NCBI RefSeq assembly: GCF_003287935.1
Contig: NZ_CP030287.1
Span: 5,659,022 to 5,723,021, forward strand
Direction of reading: 5' to 3'
Source: Streptomyces sp. ICC1
GTDB taxonomy: Bacteria > Actinomycetota > Actinomycetes > Streptomycetales > Streptomycetaceae
DNA length: 64,000 bases
Below, piece by piece: positions 25,641 to 33,040 of the stretch. Made by a program: the position numbers and the translations under genes. The notes beneath the pieces are model-generated. The model had not been told where the DNA came from and searched no databases. It was given only the letters and a program-made list of their open reading frames with translations. Within the stretch, counting starts at the first letter, position 1. Every line of letters begins with the position of its first letter.

Positions 25641-26081
25641 GTGGTCGAACGCCCTGCCCGCGAGGCCGGCGGCAAGGACATCGCCGTGGAGGTACTGGAC
25701 CGCGCCGTCGCGGTCAGGCCCGTCGGCGAGATGGACATCGAGACCGCCTCCGCCCTGCTGCTCGCCCTCACCGAAGCCCTCGCCCTCGCCCAGGCGCAGA
25801 CCCACGCAGACGTGAACGCCCCCGCCTCGCCGGCCAAGGCGGTGGTGGTCGACTGCAGCCGCCTCACCTTCTGCGACTCGTCCGCCCTCAACGCGCTCCT
25901 CACCGCCCGCCGCGCGGCGCAGGAGGCCGGCACCGCGATCCGGCTGGCGGCCCCCGGCCCCCAGCTGCTCCGCCTCCTGGAGATCACGGGCGCCCTGGCC
26001 CTCTTCCCCGTGGACCCGACGCCGCCCCCGGCCCCGTCGGGCCGCCTTCCCGGAGGCGGCCCGGACGGACTCCCGCGGTAG
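25641..26081 (+). CDS. STAS-domain protein (anti-sigma factor antagonist-like)
   Basis: A 146-residue protein with a STAS domain across residues 10-115. VVVDCSRLTFCDSSALNALL contains the conserved Asp-Ser-Ser phosphorylation loop of SpoIIAA/RsbV antagonists. A ~20-residue linker between strands (AQAQTHADVNAPASPAKA) is longer than usual, and the C-terminus is a Pro/Gly-rich tail. It probably binds an anti-sigma kinase encoded elsewhere and frees a stress-type sigma factor. GTG start with AAGGAG 9 bases upstream. Confidence 0.87.
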   Translation: MVERPAREAGGKDIAVEVLDRAVAVRPVGEMDIETASALLLALTEALALAQAQTHADVNAPASPAKAVVVDCSRLTFCDSSALNALLTARRAAQEAGTAIRLAAPGPQLLRLLEITGALALFPVDPTPPPAPSGRLPGGGPDGLPR

Positions 26082-26189
26082 GCCGCCGACGGATTTCCGC
26101 GCCCCACCTCACATTTCGCGGGCCCGCGTCGTCGGACTGTCGAGACACTGACGATCCACCGCCGCGAGGCAGAACAGGGGGGCCGCACC

Positions 26190-26579
26190 ATGGCCACGCA
26201 GACGACGGCAGCACCGGGCCGACTCACGTTCCCGCAGGTCGCGATAGCTCTGCAGACCTTGGCCATCTTCTTCCAGGCGACGACCGCCGGGCTGCTGCTG
26301 TCCTCGTCGTACGGCGAGACCCTGCACGGCGTCGGGGCCCGCGTCATGTACGGCGCGACGATGCTCTACGTGCTCGCCGCGGTCCTGGCCTGGCGTCCGG
26401 GCGGCGGCTCGCCCCGTCCGATCCTGTACGCGTCCGGCTTCCTCGTCCTCGCCTCGGTCCAGGTGGTGCTGGGCATCGCGCACATGCCCACGCTCCATGT
26501 CCCCCTGGGCGTCGTGATGTTCGGCCTGAGCGTGCTGGACCTGGGCCGGGTGCTGACCACCCGCACCGGCAGGGCTTAG
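26190..26579 (+). CDS. Small four-helix membrane protein of unknown function
   Basis: A 129-residue hydrophobic protein with four likely membrane helices (about residues 15-37, 48-68, 80-97 and 100-120) separated by short loops, one with HGVGARVMYG. No catalytic motif. A CAGGGGGG ribosome site precedes the ATG. The gene ends where a region of gene remnants begins. I do not recognise the family beyond similarity in layout to small actinobacterial integral membrane proteins. Confidence 0.75.
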   Translation: MATQTTAAPGRLTFPQVAIALQTLAIFFQATTAGLLLSSSYGETLHGVGARVMYGATMLYVLAAVLAWRPGGGSPRPILYASGFLVLASVQVVLGIAHMPTLHVPLGVVMFGLSVLDLGRVLTTRTGRA

Positions 26580-26599
26580 GCCCTGCCGGGTTGCGGGCG

Positions 26600-26748
26600 G
26601 CAGCCTCGGGTCGACGATCGTCGCGGCCGGGACGACCTCGCCGCCGGCGTGGCGGACCGCTGCGACGGCGGTCAGCGGGGAACCGCCGGTGGTCGAGGTG
26701 TCCTCGACGACCAGGCAGCGCTTGGCCTTCACGTCGGTGCCCTCGATA
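26600..26748 (-). pseudogene. Orotate phosphoribosyltransferase (pyrE) remnant
   Basis: Reading leftward, about 50 codons match the core of orotate phosphoribosyltransferase: IEGTDVKAKRCLVVEDTSTT, which holds the PRPP-binding signature, then GGSPLTAVAAVRHAGGEVV and ATIVD. Neither the N-terminal nor the C-terminal part is present and no start codon fits. The fragment is bounded on its right by the inverted duplication at 26750. It is an internal gene scrap left by a rearrangement. The functional pyrE must be elsewhere. Confidence 0.78.
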
Positions 26749-26749
26749 G

Positions 26750-27248
26750 CGGCGGGGACGGCGCCGTACGGGGTGTCGGCACGCCCACCGGACGGAGCGA
26801 GCTCTACGCCGGACGACGCCCGGGGCACGGCTACCCGCCGGTCCCCGAACACGTCGCCCCGGCGCACGTGGACGAGGCCTGCCCCCTGGTGCGGACCTGC
26901 GCCAAGCACGGCTGCTTCGTCCACAGCCAGCAGCGCTCCCTCACCCCGCTGCGCCGCCGCGCCCGCGACCCGTCCGTCGACGTCCAGCCCCGGGCCGGCG
27001 CGGCCCGGGGATGGATGTCGACGGACGGGTCGGGGGCGCGGCGGCGCAGCGAGGTGAGGGAGCGCTGCTGGCTGTGGACGAAGTAGCCGTGCTTGGCGCA
27101 GGTCAGCACCAGGGGGAAGGCCTCGTCCACGGGCGCCGGGGCGACGTGTTCGGGGACCGGCGGATAGCCGTGCTCCAGGAGTCGTTCGGAGTAGAGCTCG
27201 ACGCGTCCGGTGGGCGTGCCGAAGCCCCGTACGGCGCCGTCCCCGCCG
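26750..27248. repeat. Inverted duplication, two ~244-bp arms with an 11-bp spacer
   Basis: The left arm (26750-26993) is the reverse complement of the right arm (27005-27248). Over 237 aligned bases I count 19 differences and no gaps, about 92% identity. The right arm is part of the leftward molybdopterin oxidoreductase gene. The left arm is a rightward copy of the same coding stretch. Of 18 changed codons, 15 alter the residue, many by T-to-G changes, so the left copy looks unconstrained. The divergence argues against a simple assembly foldback. Confidence 0.88.
26757..26993 (+). pseudogene. Molybdopterin oxidoreductase C-terminal fragment (left arm copy)
   Basis: Seventy-nine codons, rightward, match the oxidoreductase's GTPTGRVELYSE through the HSQQRSL and DPSVD region, but with damaging changes (for example Leu to Arg, Tyr to Cys and Glu to Gly). 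No start codon or remaining domain is present. It ends at the centre of the palindrome. Confidence 0.8.
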
Positions 27249-29071
27249 GTCGGCTCGGCGTACTTGCGGTACGCGAGCTCGCGCGGGGCCCGTACGCCGC
27301 CCTGCTGCTCGCGCAGGCCGGCGACGGTCAGGCCGAGCGGTGCCAACTGCCAGTTCCAGGCGGCTTCCACGTCGCCGTCGAAGAACTGCGCGCCCAGGCC
27401 GAGCCGGCAGGCCAGGTCGAAGACGATCTCGGTGTCGGAGCGGGAGTCGCCCTGGGGTTCGATCATCCGGGGCCGCAGCTGGACGTGTTCCTGGGCGCGG
27501 TGGCTGATCTCGAAGCCGAAGCGCAGGGCCTCGTGCTCGTAGGCGCTGTTGACGGGCAGGACGATGTCGGCGCTCGCGCTGGTGGGGTTGTGGAAGAGGT
27601 CGAGGTGGACCTGGAAGTCCAGCCGGCGCAGGGCGGCCGCGGTGCGGTCGGAGCCGGGCTGGGCGACGACCAGGTTGGAGCCGAAGCCGATCAGGGCGCG
27701 CACCGGGTAGGGGCTGCCGGTCTCGATGGCGGTGCACAGGTCGCCGGCGTTGATGTAGCCGGAGGCGGGGGGACCGAGCGGATACTTGTCCAGGCCGAGG
27801 GCCTTGGCCCGCTGGACGGGGTCGACGAGGGAGAAGGGTGCGGCGGGGTGGTACGGGGGCGGGGGCGCCACGTGGTTTCCGCCGCGGGAGTCGTAGGAGC
27901 CGGTCAGCGCGTAGAGCGTGGCGAGGGCCCGCTCGGTCTGGGTCGCGTTGGCGGACTGCCCGACCCCGGTCCAGCCGTAGTAGGTGACCACGTCGGCGGC
28001 GGCCAGCTCCGCCGCCAGCGCCCGGATCTCGCGCTCGGGGATCCAAGTGGTGGCCGCGACCCGGTCCGGTGTCCACTCGGCGCAGGCCCGCGCGTACCGC
28101 TCGAAGGCGGGCGCGCACTCGACGGGTCCGGTGGCGGTGTCGACGCCGAAGGTCCCGCGCAGGGCGAAGCGCTCGGGGGCGACGGCGGCGCGGGCGGTGT
28201 CGTACGCCTCGGGCCGCCCGGCGGTCTCGTCCATGACGACGAAGCCCTGTCCGCCGCCGGGCAGTTCGCCGGCCCGCAGGAAGCGGCCGGTGTCGGCGCG
28301 CACGAGGAGCGGGGCGTTGGTCCAGGCGCGGACGAAGGCGCTGTCGTAGCCGCCGGTCTCGATGAGGAGGTGCGCGAGGCCGAGGGCGAGGGCGGCGTCG
28401 GTGCCGGGCCGTACGCGCAGCCAGTGGTCGGCGGAGAGCGCGCTGGTGGAGCGGCGGGGGTCGACGACGGCGAGCTTCATGCCGTTCGCGTGGGCCGCGG
28501 AGGCTGCGGCGGACTGCGCCAGCCAGGTCTTGGCCGGGTTGAAGCCCCACAGCAGGGCCAGGTCGGTGTGCGCGTAGTCGGGCGGGGGTATCGGGGAGCC
28601 GAAGGTGAAGGCGTGCGCGACGTCCTTGTGCCAGTTGCAGATCTCGGCGCTGTAGACGGTGTTCGGGCTGCCGAAGAGGCGGACGAACCGCTCGATCCAC
28701 TCGGTGGCGTCGGAGACCGAGGTGCCCGACGGAGTCGCGACGCCGAAGGCGACGGCCTCGGGGCCGCTCTCGGCCGCGATCGCGGCGGTCTTCGAGGCGA
28801 TCTCGTCCATGGCCTCGGCCCAGGAGATGGCCTCCCAGCCCGGGTCCGGGTCGGACTTGGGGCGGGTTCGGCGCAGCGGCGTGGTGAGCCGGGCCGTGCT
28901 GTGCGCGAGCTCCGGGGCCGACCGGCCCTTGGGGCACATGGCGGCGCCGGTGGGATGGGCGGGATCGGGGCGGACGCCGGTCAGCCGGCCGTCCTCGATG
29001 GTGAACACCGCACCGCACCGCGACTTGCACAGCGTGCAGTAGCCGTGCTTCTCCTGAACCTTGCCGACCAT
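26831..29071 (-). CDS. Molybdopterin oxidoreductase, C-terminally truncated by rearrangement
   Basis: The open frame encodes 746 residues. The N-terminus has a [4Fe-4S] site (Cys12, Cys15, Cys19, Cys46) and a likely molybdenum-ligand cysteine in SAEICNWHKD, as in nitrate reductase/formate dehydrogenase relatives. True homology ends near residue 688 (base ~27005). After that the frame reads into the opposite arm of the inverted duplication and yields an unrelated tail. Most of the C-terminal molybdopterin-dinucleotide-binding domain is therefore lost, and activity is doubtful. The ATG has GGAGGT 8 bases upstream. Confidence 0.82.
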   Translation of the reverse strand: MVGKVQEKHGYCTLCKSRCGAVFTIEDGRLTGVRPDPAHPTGAAMCPKGRSAPELAHSTARLTTPLRRTRPKSDPDPGWEAISWAEAMDEIASKTAAIAAESGPEAVAFGVATPSGTSVSDATEWIERFVRLFGSPNTVYSAEICNWHKDVAHAFTFGSPIPPPDYAHTDLALLWGFNPAKTWLAQSAAASAAHANGMKLAVVDPRRSTSALSADHWLRVRPGTDAALALGLAHLLIETGGYDSAFVRAWTNAPLLVRADTGRFLRAGELPGGGQGFVVMDETAGRPEAYDTARAAVAPERFALRGTFGVDTATGPVECAPAFERYARACAEWTPDRVAATTWIPEREIRALAAELAAADVVTYYGWTGVGQSANATQTERALATLYALTGSYDSRGGNHVAPPPPYHPAAPFSLVDPVQRAKALGLDKYPLGPPASGYINAGDLCTAIETGSPYPVRALIGFGSNLVVAQPGSDRTAAALRRLDFQVHLDLFHNPTSASADIVLPVNSAYEHEALRFGFEISHRAQEHVQLRPRMIEPQGDSRSDTEIVFDLACRLGLGAQFFDGDVEAAWNWQLAPLGLTVAGLREQQGGVRAPRELAYRKYAEPTGGDGAVRGFGTPTGRVELYSERLLEHGYPPVPEHVAPAPVDEAFPLVLTCAKHGYFVHSQQRSLTSLRRRAPDPSVDIHPRAAPARGWTSTDGSRARRRSGVRERCWLWTKQPCLAQVRTRGQASSTCAGATCSGTGG

Positions 29072-29163
29072 GTCCGAGCACCTCCGGCTGCGGCGGCTCC
29101 GTCGCCGTCCCCTCCATGAGACACCCGCTTTGATCGATCATCGAGTCGCCGGAAGTCACCTCG

Positions 29164-29183
29164 GCCGGGCCCTTGGGCCCGGC
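29164..29183. terminator. Compact GC hairpin downstream of the HMGL-like gene
   Basis: Arms GCCGGGCCC and GGGCCCGGC form a perfect 9-bp stem around TT. It lies 86 bases beyond the stop of the leftward HMGL-like gene and before the oxidoreductase start. A two-base loop is tight, so the real hairpin may open one or two pairs. Confidence 0.5.
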
Positions 29184-29268
29184 TCCGGCCTGTGGGCATC
29201 ACGGAGAGTGAAGGCGCTGTCCCACCTCGCCGTCACTCCGAACGGGAGGGCAGGGGGCCCGCCCGGTG

Positions 29269-30571
29269 TCAGCGGCCGGCGGCCGGCGCGCGCAGGTGTG
29301 CCAGGTAGGCGTCCGGGTCGGGGCCGTACCCCTGGTCCTGGGCTCCGTGGCGGACGTGGGCCAGCTCGCCGCCGGGGCCGATGCGCAGCATGGTGGTGGC
29401 CGCGTGGGGGGCGGCGGGGTCGCGCAGGGCGGGAGCGGTCCAGGGCGACGGGCGGATGCCGGCGCGGACGGGCACCAGCAGCGTGACCAGTTCTTCGCGC
29501 AGCAGGGTGAACGCGGTCCGCAGGGCGGCCGGTTCCAGGTCGAGTTCCGGGCCGAGGTCGCTCCAGACGGCGTCGTCATGGACCCACAGGGCGACCTCCT
29601 GACCGGTGGGGCGTCCCTTGACCGCGTTGACGGCCCCGGGGTTGGTGGCGGTGACGACGTAGGGTCTGGTCCGGATCCAGCCGGTGGCCCAGCCGCTCGG
29701 CGAGCGCGCGCAGTACGCGCCGGCCGGCGAGGTGGGGCAGCACCACGGTCGGCGCGAGGCCCAGGAGCCGCTCGGGGTCGTAGGGCAGGAAGAGCAGTTG
29801 CTCGGTGGCGACCATTCCGCTGCGCTCGGCCATGCCCAGCCACGAACAGGCCGCGACCCGCGCCCCGGTCTCGAGTGCGGCCAGGGTGTCGGCCAGGCCG
29901 AGGTCGTTGTGGAGGTGCGAGACCAGGACCGTCTGCGGTCCGGCGCCGGTGGCGACCCGCCGGAAGAGGTCCCGGGTCTGGCCGGGCAGCAGGTCGCCGA
30001 CGGTGTCGGCCAGGACGATCGCGGCCGCCCCCTGCGCCGTCATCCTGCCGGCGCACTCGGCGACCAGGGCGTGGTCCGCGCGCGGGGTGTCCACCAGGCA
30101 GACGTCCACGGCCGTGCCGTCCGCGCGGTCCACGGGATCCTTGACCACGTCCAGGCCCCGGTCCAGGGCCGTGCGGGCGTCGCTGTGCACCAAGGCGCGG
30201 GCGGTGGCTTCCGAAGCGGCCACGATGACCATGATCGGGCCGTGCGCGGCACCGCGGACGGCGCTCAGCGCGAGCCGTGCATCCTGCGGCTTGGCCCGGC
30301 AGATCACGGACGGGCTCACCGACTCCTGCGCCTCCAGGGCGACTTGCCGGGTCACCTCGAACTCCCGCCCGCACACGGAGGGGAAGCCCGCGGCGAAGAC
30401 CACGCGCCGGGGGCCGTCGGCCCCGAACACCGCGCCCTGCTCACGGGCGAGCCGGACCCGGAAGCCGACGCTCATCAAGGTCTTCGCCTGCGCGCCGTCC
30501 CGCGCCGGCTCCTCGAACAGGACGACCCGGCCGGCCCCGGCCGACTCCCGTACCACGTCCACCGTGGACAA
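29269..30571 (-). pseudogene. HMGL-like (isopropylmalate/homocitrate synthase family) gene with a frameshift
   Basis: The frame from 30571 encodes a pyruvate-carboxyltransferase-type TIM barrel: LFEEPARDGAQAKTLM near the start, LADTVGDLLPGQ and VSHLHNDLGLADTLAALE (metal-binding His-x-His). Near 29650-29690 homology jumps frame. After the jump the expected YVVTATNPGAVNAVKG, then a ~120-residue C-terminal part ending DAYLAHLRAPAAGR at 29269, is open in another frame. One indel restores a ~430-residue enzyme. It could be a true pseudogene, a sequencing error or a programmed shift. The start is TTG 30571 or GTG 30562, just beside a MITE-like element. Confidence 0.72.
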
Positions 30572-30591
30572 CTACCGCACTTCGCCCGGGT

Positions 30592-30760
30592 CTAGGCCGT
30601 CTCTTTCGGATCTTGCCGGGCCCGCGACGCCCGGCACCGCGCCTGGCCGCGTTGTCGGGACGCCCGAGTACGTCCAGTACACGCAGCGCCCCTCCGCCTT
30701 GCCAGGCACGGCACCAGACGCCGCGGGCTCGGCCGACAAGATCCGAAAGAGACGGCCTAG
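30592..30760. mobile_element. 169-bp MITE-like element with 24-bp perfect terminal inverted repeats
   Basis: The ends (30592-30615 and 30737-30760) are perfect complements beginning CTAGGCCGTCTCTTTCGGAT. There is no transposase frame. The core shares GTACGTCCAGTAC and GCGTTGTCGGG-type sequence, in opposite orientation, with the element at 3842-4032, although the ends are different. Both elements begin and end with CTAG. The right-hand CTAG supplies the stop codon of the cold-shock gene. CTAG fits the YTAR target of IS5-type transposases, but the mobilising enzyme is not in this window. Confidence 0.78.
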
Positions 30761-30960
30761 AGGGCCCGCACCTGGTCGGCCTGCGGACCGCGCTGCCCCT
30801 GGGTGATCTCGAACTCCACGCGCTGGTTCTCCTCCAGGTTCCGGAACCCGGATCCCTGGATCGCGCTGAAGTGCACGAAGACGTCGGCGCCGCCCCCGTC
30901 CGGGGAGATGAAGCCGAAGCCCTTCTCGCCGTTGAACCACTTCACAGTCCCCTGAGCCAT
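30757..30960 (-). CDS. Cold-shock domain protein (CspA family)
   Basis: A 67-residue single-stranded nucleic-acid-binding protein. RNP1 (KGFGFI) and RNP2 (VFVHF) are both present, and the start [11 protein letters not shown] is canonical. It acts as an RNA chaperone. The ATG at 30960 has GAGGGG 6 bases upstream. A TTG two codons earlier is not needed. Its TAG stop lies inside the terminal CTAG of a MITE-like element, so its 3' untranslated region is the element itself, whose inverted repeats could serve as the terminator. Confidence 0.95.
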   Translation of the reverse strand: MAQGTVKWFNGEKGFGFISPDGGGADVFVHFSAIQGSGFRNLEENQRVEFEITQGQRGPQADQVRAL

Positions 30961-31204
30961 GCCCAACCCCTCGTTTCACGACGCCGAGCACGCGACCCGC
31001 ACCCGACCGCAGGCACATCCTCCCCAGCCCGTGACGAACGAAACAGCCGGGTCGCGCAAGTCTTTCAGGTCTGTTCACCCCCGCGTGACCTGCACCTTCC
31101 CCGAGCGATGAGGTGCGGCCGGTCGAATGGACACCGCAGAGGTCTGGACCACCTCAGACGCGCCAAACACATGGCCGATTCGCACTGTTGGCCCTCTCGC
31201 AACA

Positions 31205-31220
31205 ATTGGTCTATACCTTT
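31205..31220. promoter_or_regulatory. Candidate DasR-responsive element (dre)
   Basis: ATTGGTCTATACCTTT matches 12 of 16 positions of the dre consensus ACTGGTCTAGACCACT, including the core TGGTCTA-ACC. It lies 55 bases upstream of the glycosyltransferase start and just before a possible -10 element TATGCT at 31226-31231, so a bound repressor would block transcription. DasR is the GntR-type regulator that responds to N-acetylglucosamine phosphates. Confidence 0.55.
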
Positions 31221-31274
31221 GACGCTATGCTGGCCACCTGAAACGGGCGGATAAAAACAGCCGTGGGGGGCTTT

Positions 31275-33026
31275 ATGACCTTGTCTCATCTTCCGCAACC
31301 TCCTTCCGACGAAGAGCTCTACTGGTACTTCGGCCCGCAACGACGCTGGGTCCTCATCAGCACCTCGCTCGCCTTCGTCTTCACCGCCGCGACCATGTTC
31401 ACGTTCGCGCTGCGCACCCCGGCCCTGTGGGCCTTCCTCGCCGTCCTCGGGCTCAACGTCGTCGCCCTCGCCCTCTCCTCGGTGAACAGCCTGCGCCAGC
31501 GCCGGCTGACCCGGCCCTCGCACGAGGTGCTCGTCCACGCCTGGCAGCCCGCCCGACTGCCCAGCGTGGACCTGTACTTGCCCACCTGCGGCGAACCGCT
31601 CCCGGTCCTGGAGAACGCCTACCGCGCCGTCGCGGCCGTCGACTGGCCCGGCGCGCTGACCACGTGGGTCCTGGACGACGCCGACCGTCCCGAAGTCGCC
31701 GCGCTGGCCGCCTCGTACGGCTACGAGTACGTCGTGCGCCCGGACCGCGGACACCTGAAGAAGGCCGGCAACCTCAACCACGCGCTGACCCTGAGCGGCG
31801 CCGAGTTCATCGCCATCCTCGACGCCGACTTCGCCCCCAGGGCGGACTTCCTGCACCACCTCGTCCCGTACCTGGCCGACCCCGCGGTCGGCATCGTGCA
31901 GAGCCCGCAGTGCTTCGACACCGACGAGACCATGGACTGGATCCAGCGCGCCGCGGGCTCCGCCCAGGAGTGGTTCTTCCGCTGGATCCAGCCCTCCCGG
32001 GACGCGAGCGACGCCGCCATCTGCTGCGGCAGCAACGCCGTTTACCGGCGCAGCGCCATCGACCTGGCCGGCGGCTTCGCCCGCCTCGACCACAGCGAGG
32101 ACCTGTACACCGGCCTCGCCCTGCACGAACAGGGGTTCCGCACCCTGTACGTACCGGTGCTCGTCGCCAAGGGCACCTCCCCCGACCGGGTCACGTCCTT
32201 CGTCAACCAGCAGTACCGGTGGGCGATGGGCAACCTGCACCTGATCGGCACCCCCGTCCTGCGGCGCATGGGCGCGCCCTGGCGGATGCGCCTGTGCTTC
32301 TACGAGGGCGTCGTCGGCTACCTGGCCGCCGCCGTGAACACCTTCGCGGCCCCGCTGCCGCCCCTGGTGCTGATGTTCTGGTACCCGGACGACATCCGGC
32401 CCTGGCACGTCCTGCCGCTGCTCGCCCCGCTGTGGCTGTGGCACGTGCTGCTGCCCCGGATCAGCCGGACCCGCTGGCGGATCGAGGTGATCCGGGCGAA
32501 CGTCCTGACCAGCGTCGCCGCCGCCACCGCCTTCCTGCACACCCTGCGCGGCCGCAGCGCCGACTGGGTTCCCACCGGCACCCGGAGCTCCGGCTCCTCC
32601 GGCGGGATGGCCCGCCGGGTGGTGGGCGTGTCCCTGCTCTGGCTCGTCCTCTCCAACGGCGCGGCCGGCGCGGGCCTCGCTCTGGCCGTGGCCCGCAACG
32701 GCTGGGAGCCCAACTGGGGCCTGCTCCTCTACTTCTTCGTGCAGTGCCAGATCAACGGCCCGCTGATCCGCGACCTCATCACCGAGCTGCGCCCGGCGCC
32801 CGCCCCCGGGCGCGCGAAGACGGCCGCCGCCCGAAGCACCACCGAAGGCACCGCCCCGGTTGCGGGCGCCGCCCGCCGGCGCAGCCCCGTACGGGCCTTC
32901 GCGCGCCCGGGCACCGGTCTGCTGCCCCGGCGCTGGCCCGAGACCCTCGCCGCTTCGGCGGTCCTCCTGCTCACCGGCCTGCTGGCATCCGGGTGGGTCA
33001 ACCCGATGCTTCCCTGGCTGAGTTGA
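31275..33026 (+). CDS. BcsA-like family-2 processive glycosyltransferase
   Basis: A 583-residue membrane glycosyltransferase. Two N-terminal helices (residues 27-47 and 50-70) precede the catalytic domain with the processive GT2 set: DD at 134-135, DAD at 183-185, SED at 274-276 and QQYRW at 312-316. Four or more helices follow. It would polymerise a sugar nucleotide into a beta-linked polysaccharide and extrude it. There is no PilZ domain. GGGGGG before the ATG at 31275 favours that start over GTG 31263. The acyltransferase fusion gene begins 14 bases downstream, so the two form one operon. Confidence 0.92.
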   Translation: MTLSHLPQPPSDEELYWYFGPQRRWVLISTSLAFVFTAATMFTFALRTPALWAFLAVLGLNVVALALSSVNSLRQRRLTRPSHEVLVHAWQPARLPSVDLYLPTCGEPLPVLENAYRAVAAVDWPGALTTWVLDDADRPEVAALAASYGYEYVVRPDRGHLKKAGNLNHALTLSGAEFIAILDADFAPRADFLHHLVPYLADPAVGIVQSPQCFDTDETMDWIQRAAGSAQEWFFRWIQPSRDASDAAICCGSNAVYRRSAIDLAGGFARLDHSEDLYTGLALHEQGFRTLYVPVLVAKGTSPDRVTSFVNQQYRWAMGNLHLIGTPVLRRMGAPWRMRLCFYEGVVGYLAAAVNTFAAPLPPLVLMFWYPDDIRPWHVLPLLAPLWLWHVLLPRISRTRWRIEVIRANVLTSVAAATAFLHTLRGRSADWVPTGTRSSGSSGGMARRVVGVSLLWLVLSNGAAGAGLALAVARNGWEPNWGLLLYFFVQCQINGPLIRDLITELRPAPAPGRAKTAAARSTTEGTAPVAGAARRRSPVRAFARPGTGLLPRRWPETLAASAVLLLTGLLASGWVNPMLPWLS

Positions 33027-33040
33027 AAGGCTTCACCACC

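Noticed and set aside
27011..29119. A 702-codon open frame on the plus strand opposite the molybdopterin oxidoreductase gene
   Set aside because: It is the antisense shadow of a real gene. The minus-strand product has intact family motifs, while the plus-strand translation is Gly/Val/Ala-rich with no recognisable domain.
31065..32540. A 491-codon minus-strand frame opposite the glycosyltransferase
   Set aside because: Shadow frame. Its composition is Gly/Gln/Arg/Val-rich low complexity and no start signal precedes it.
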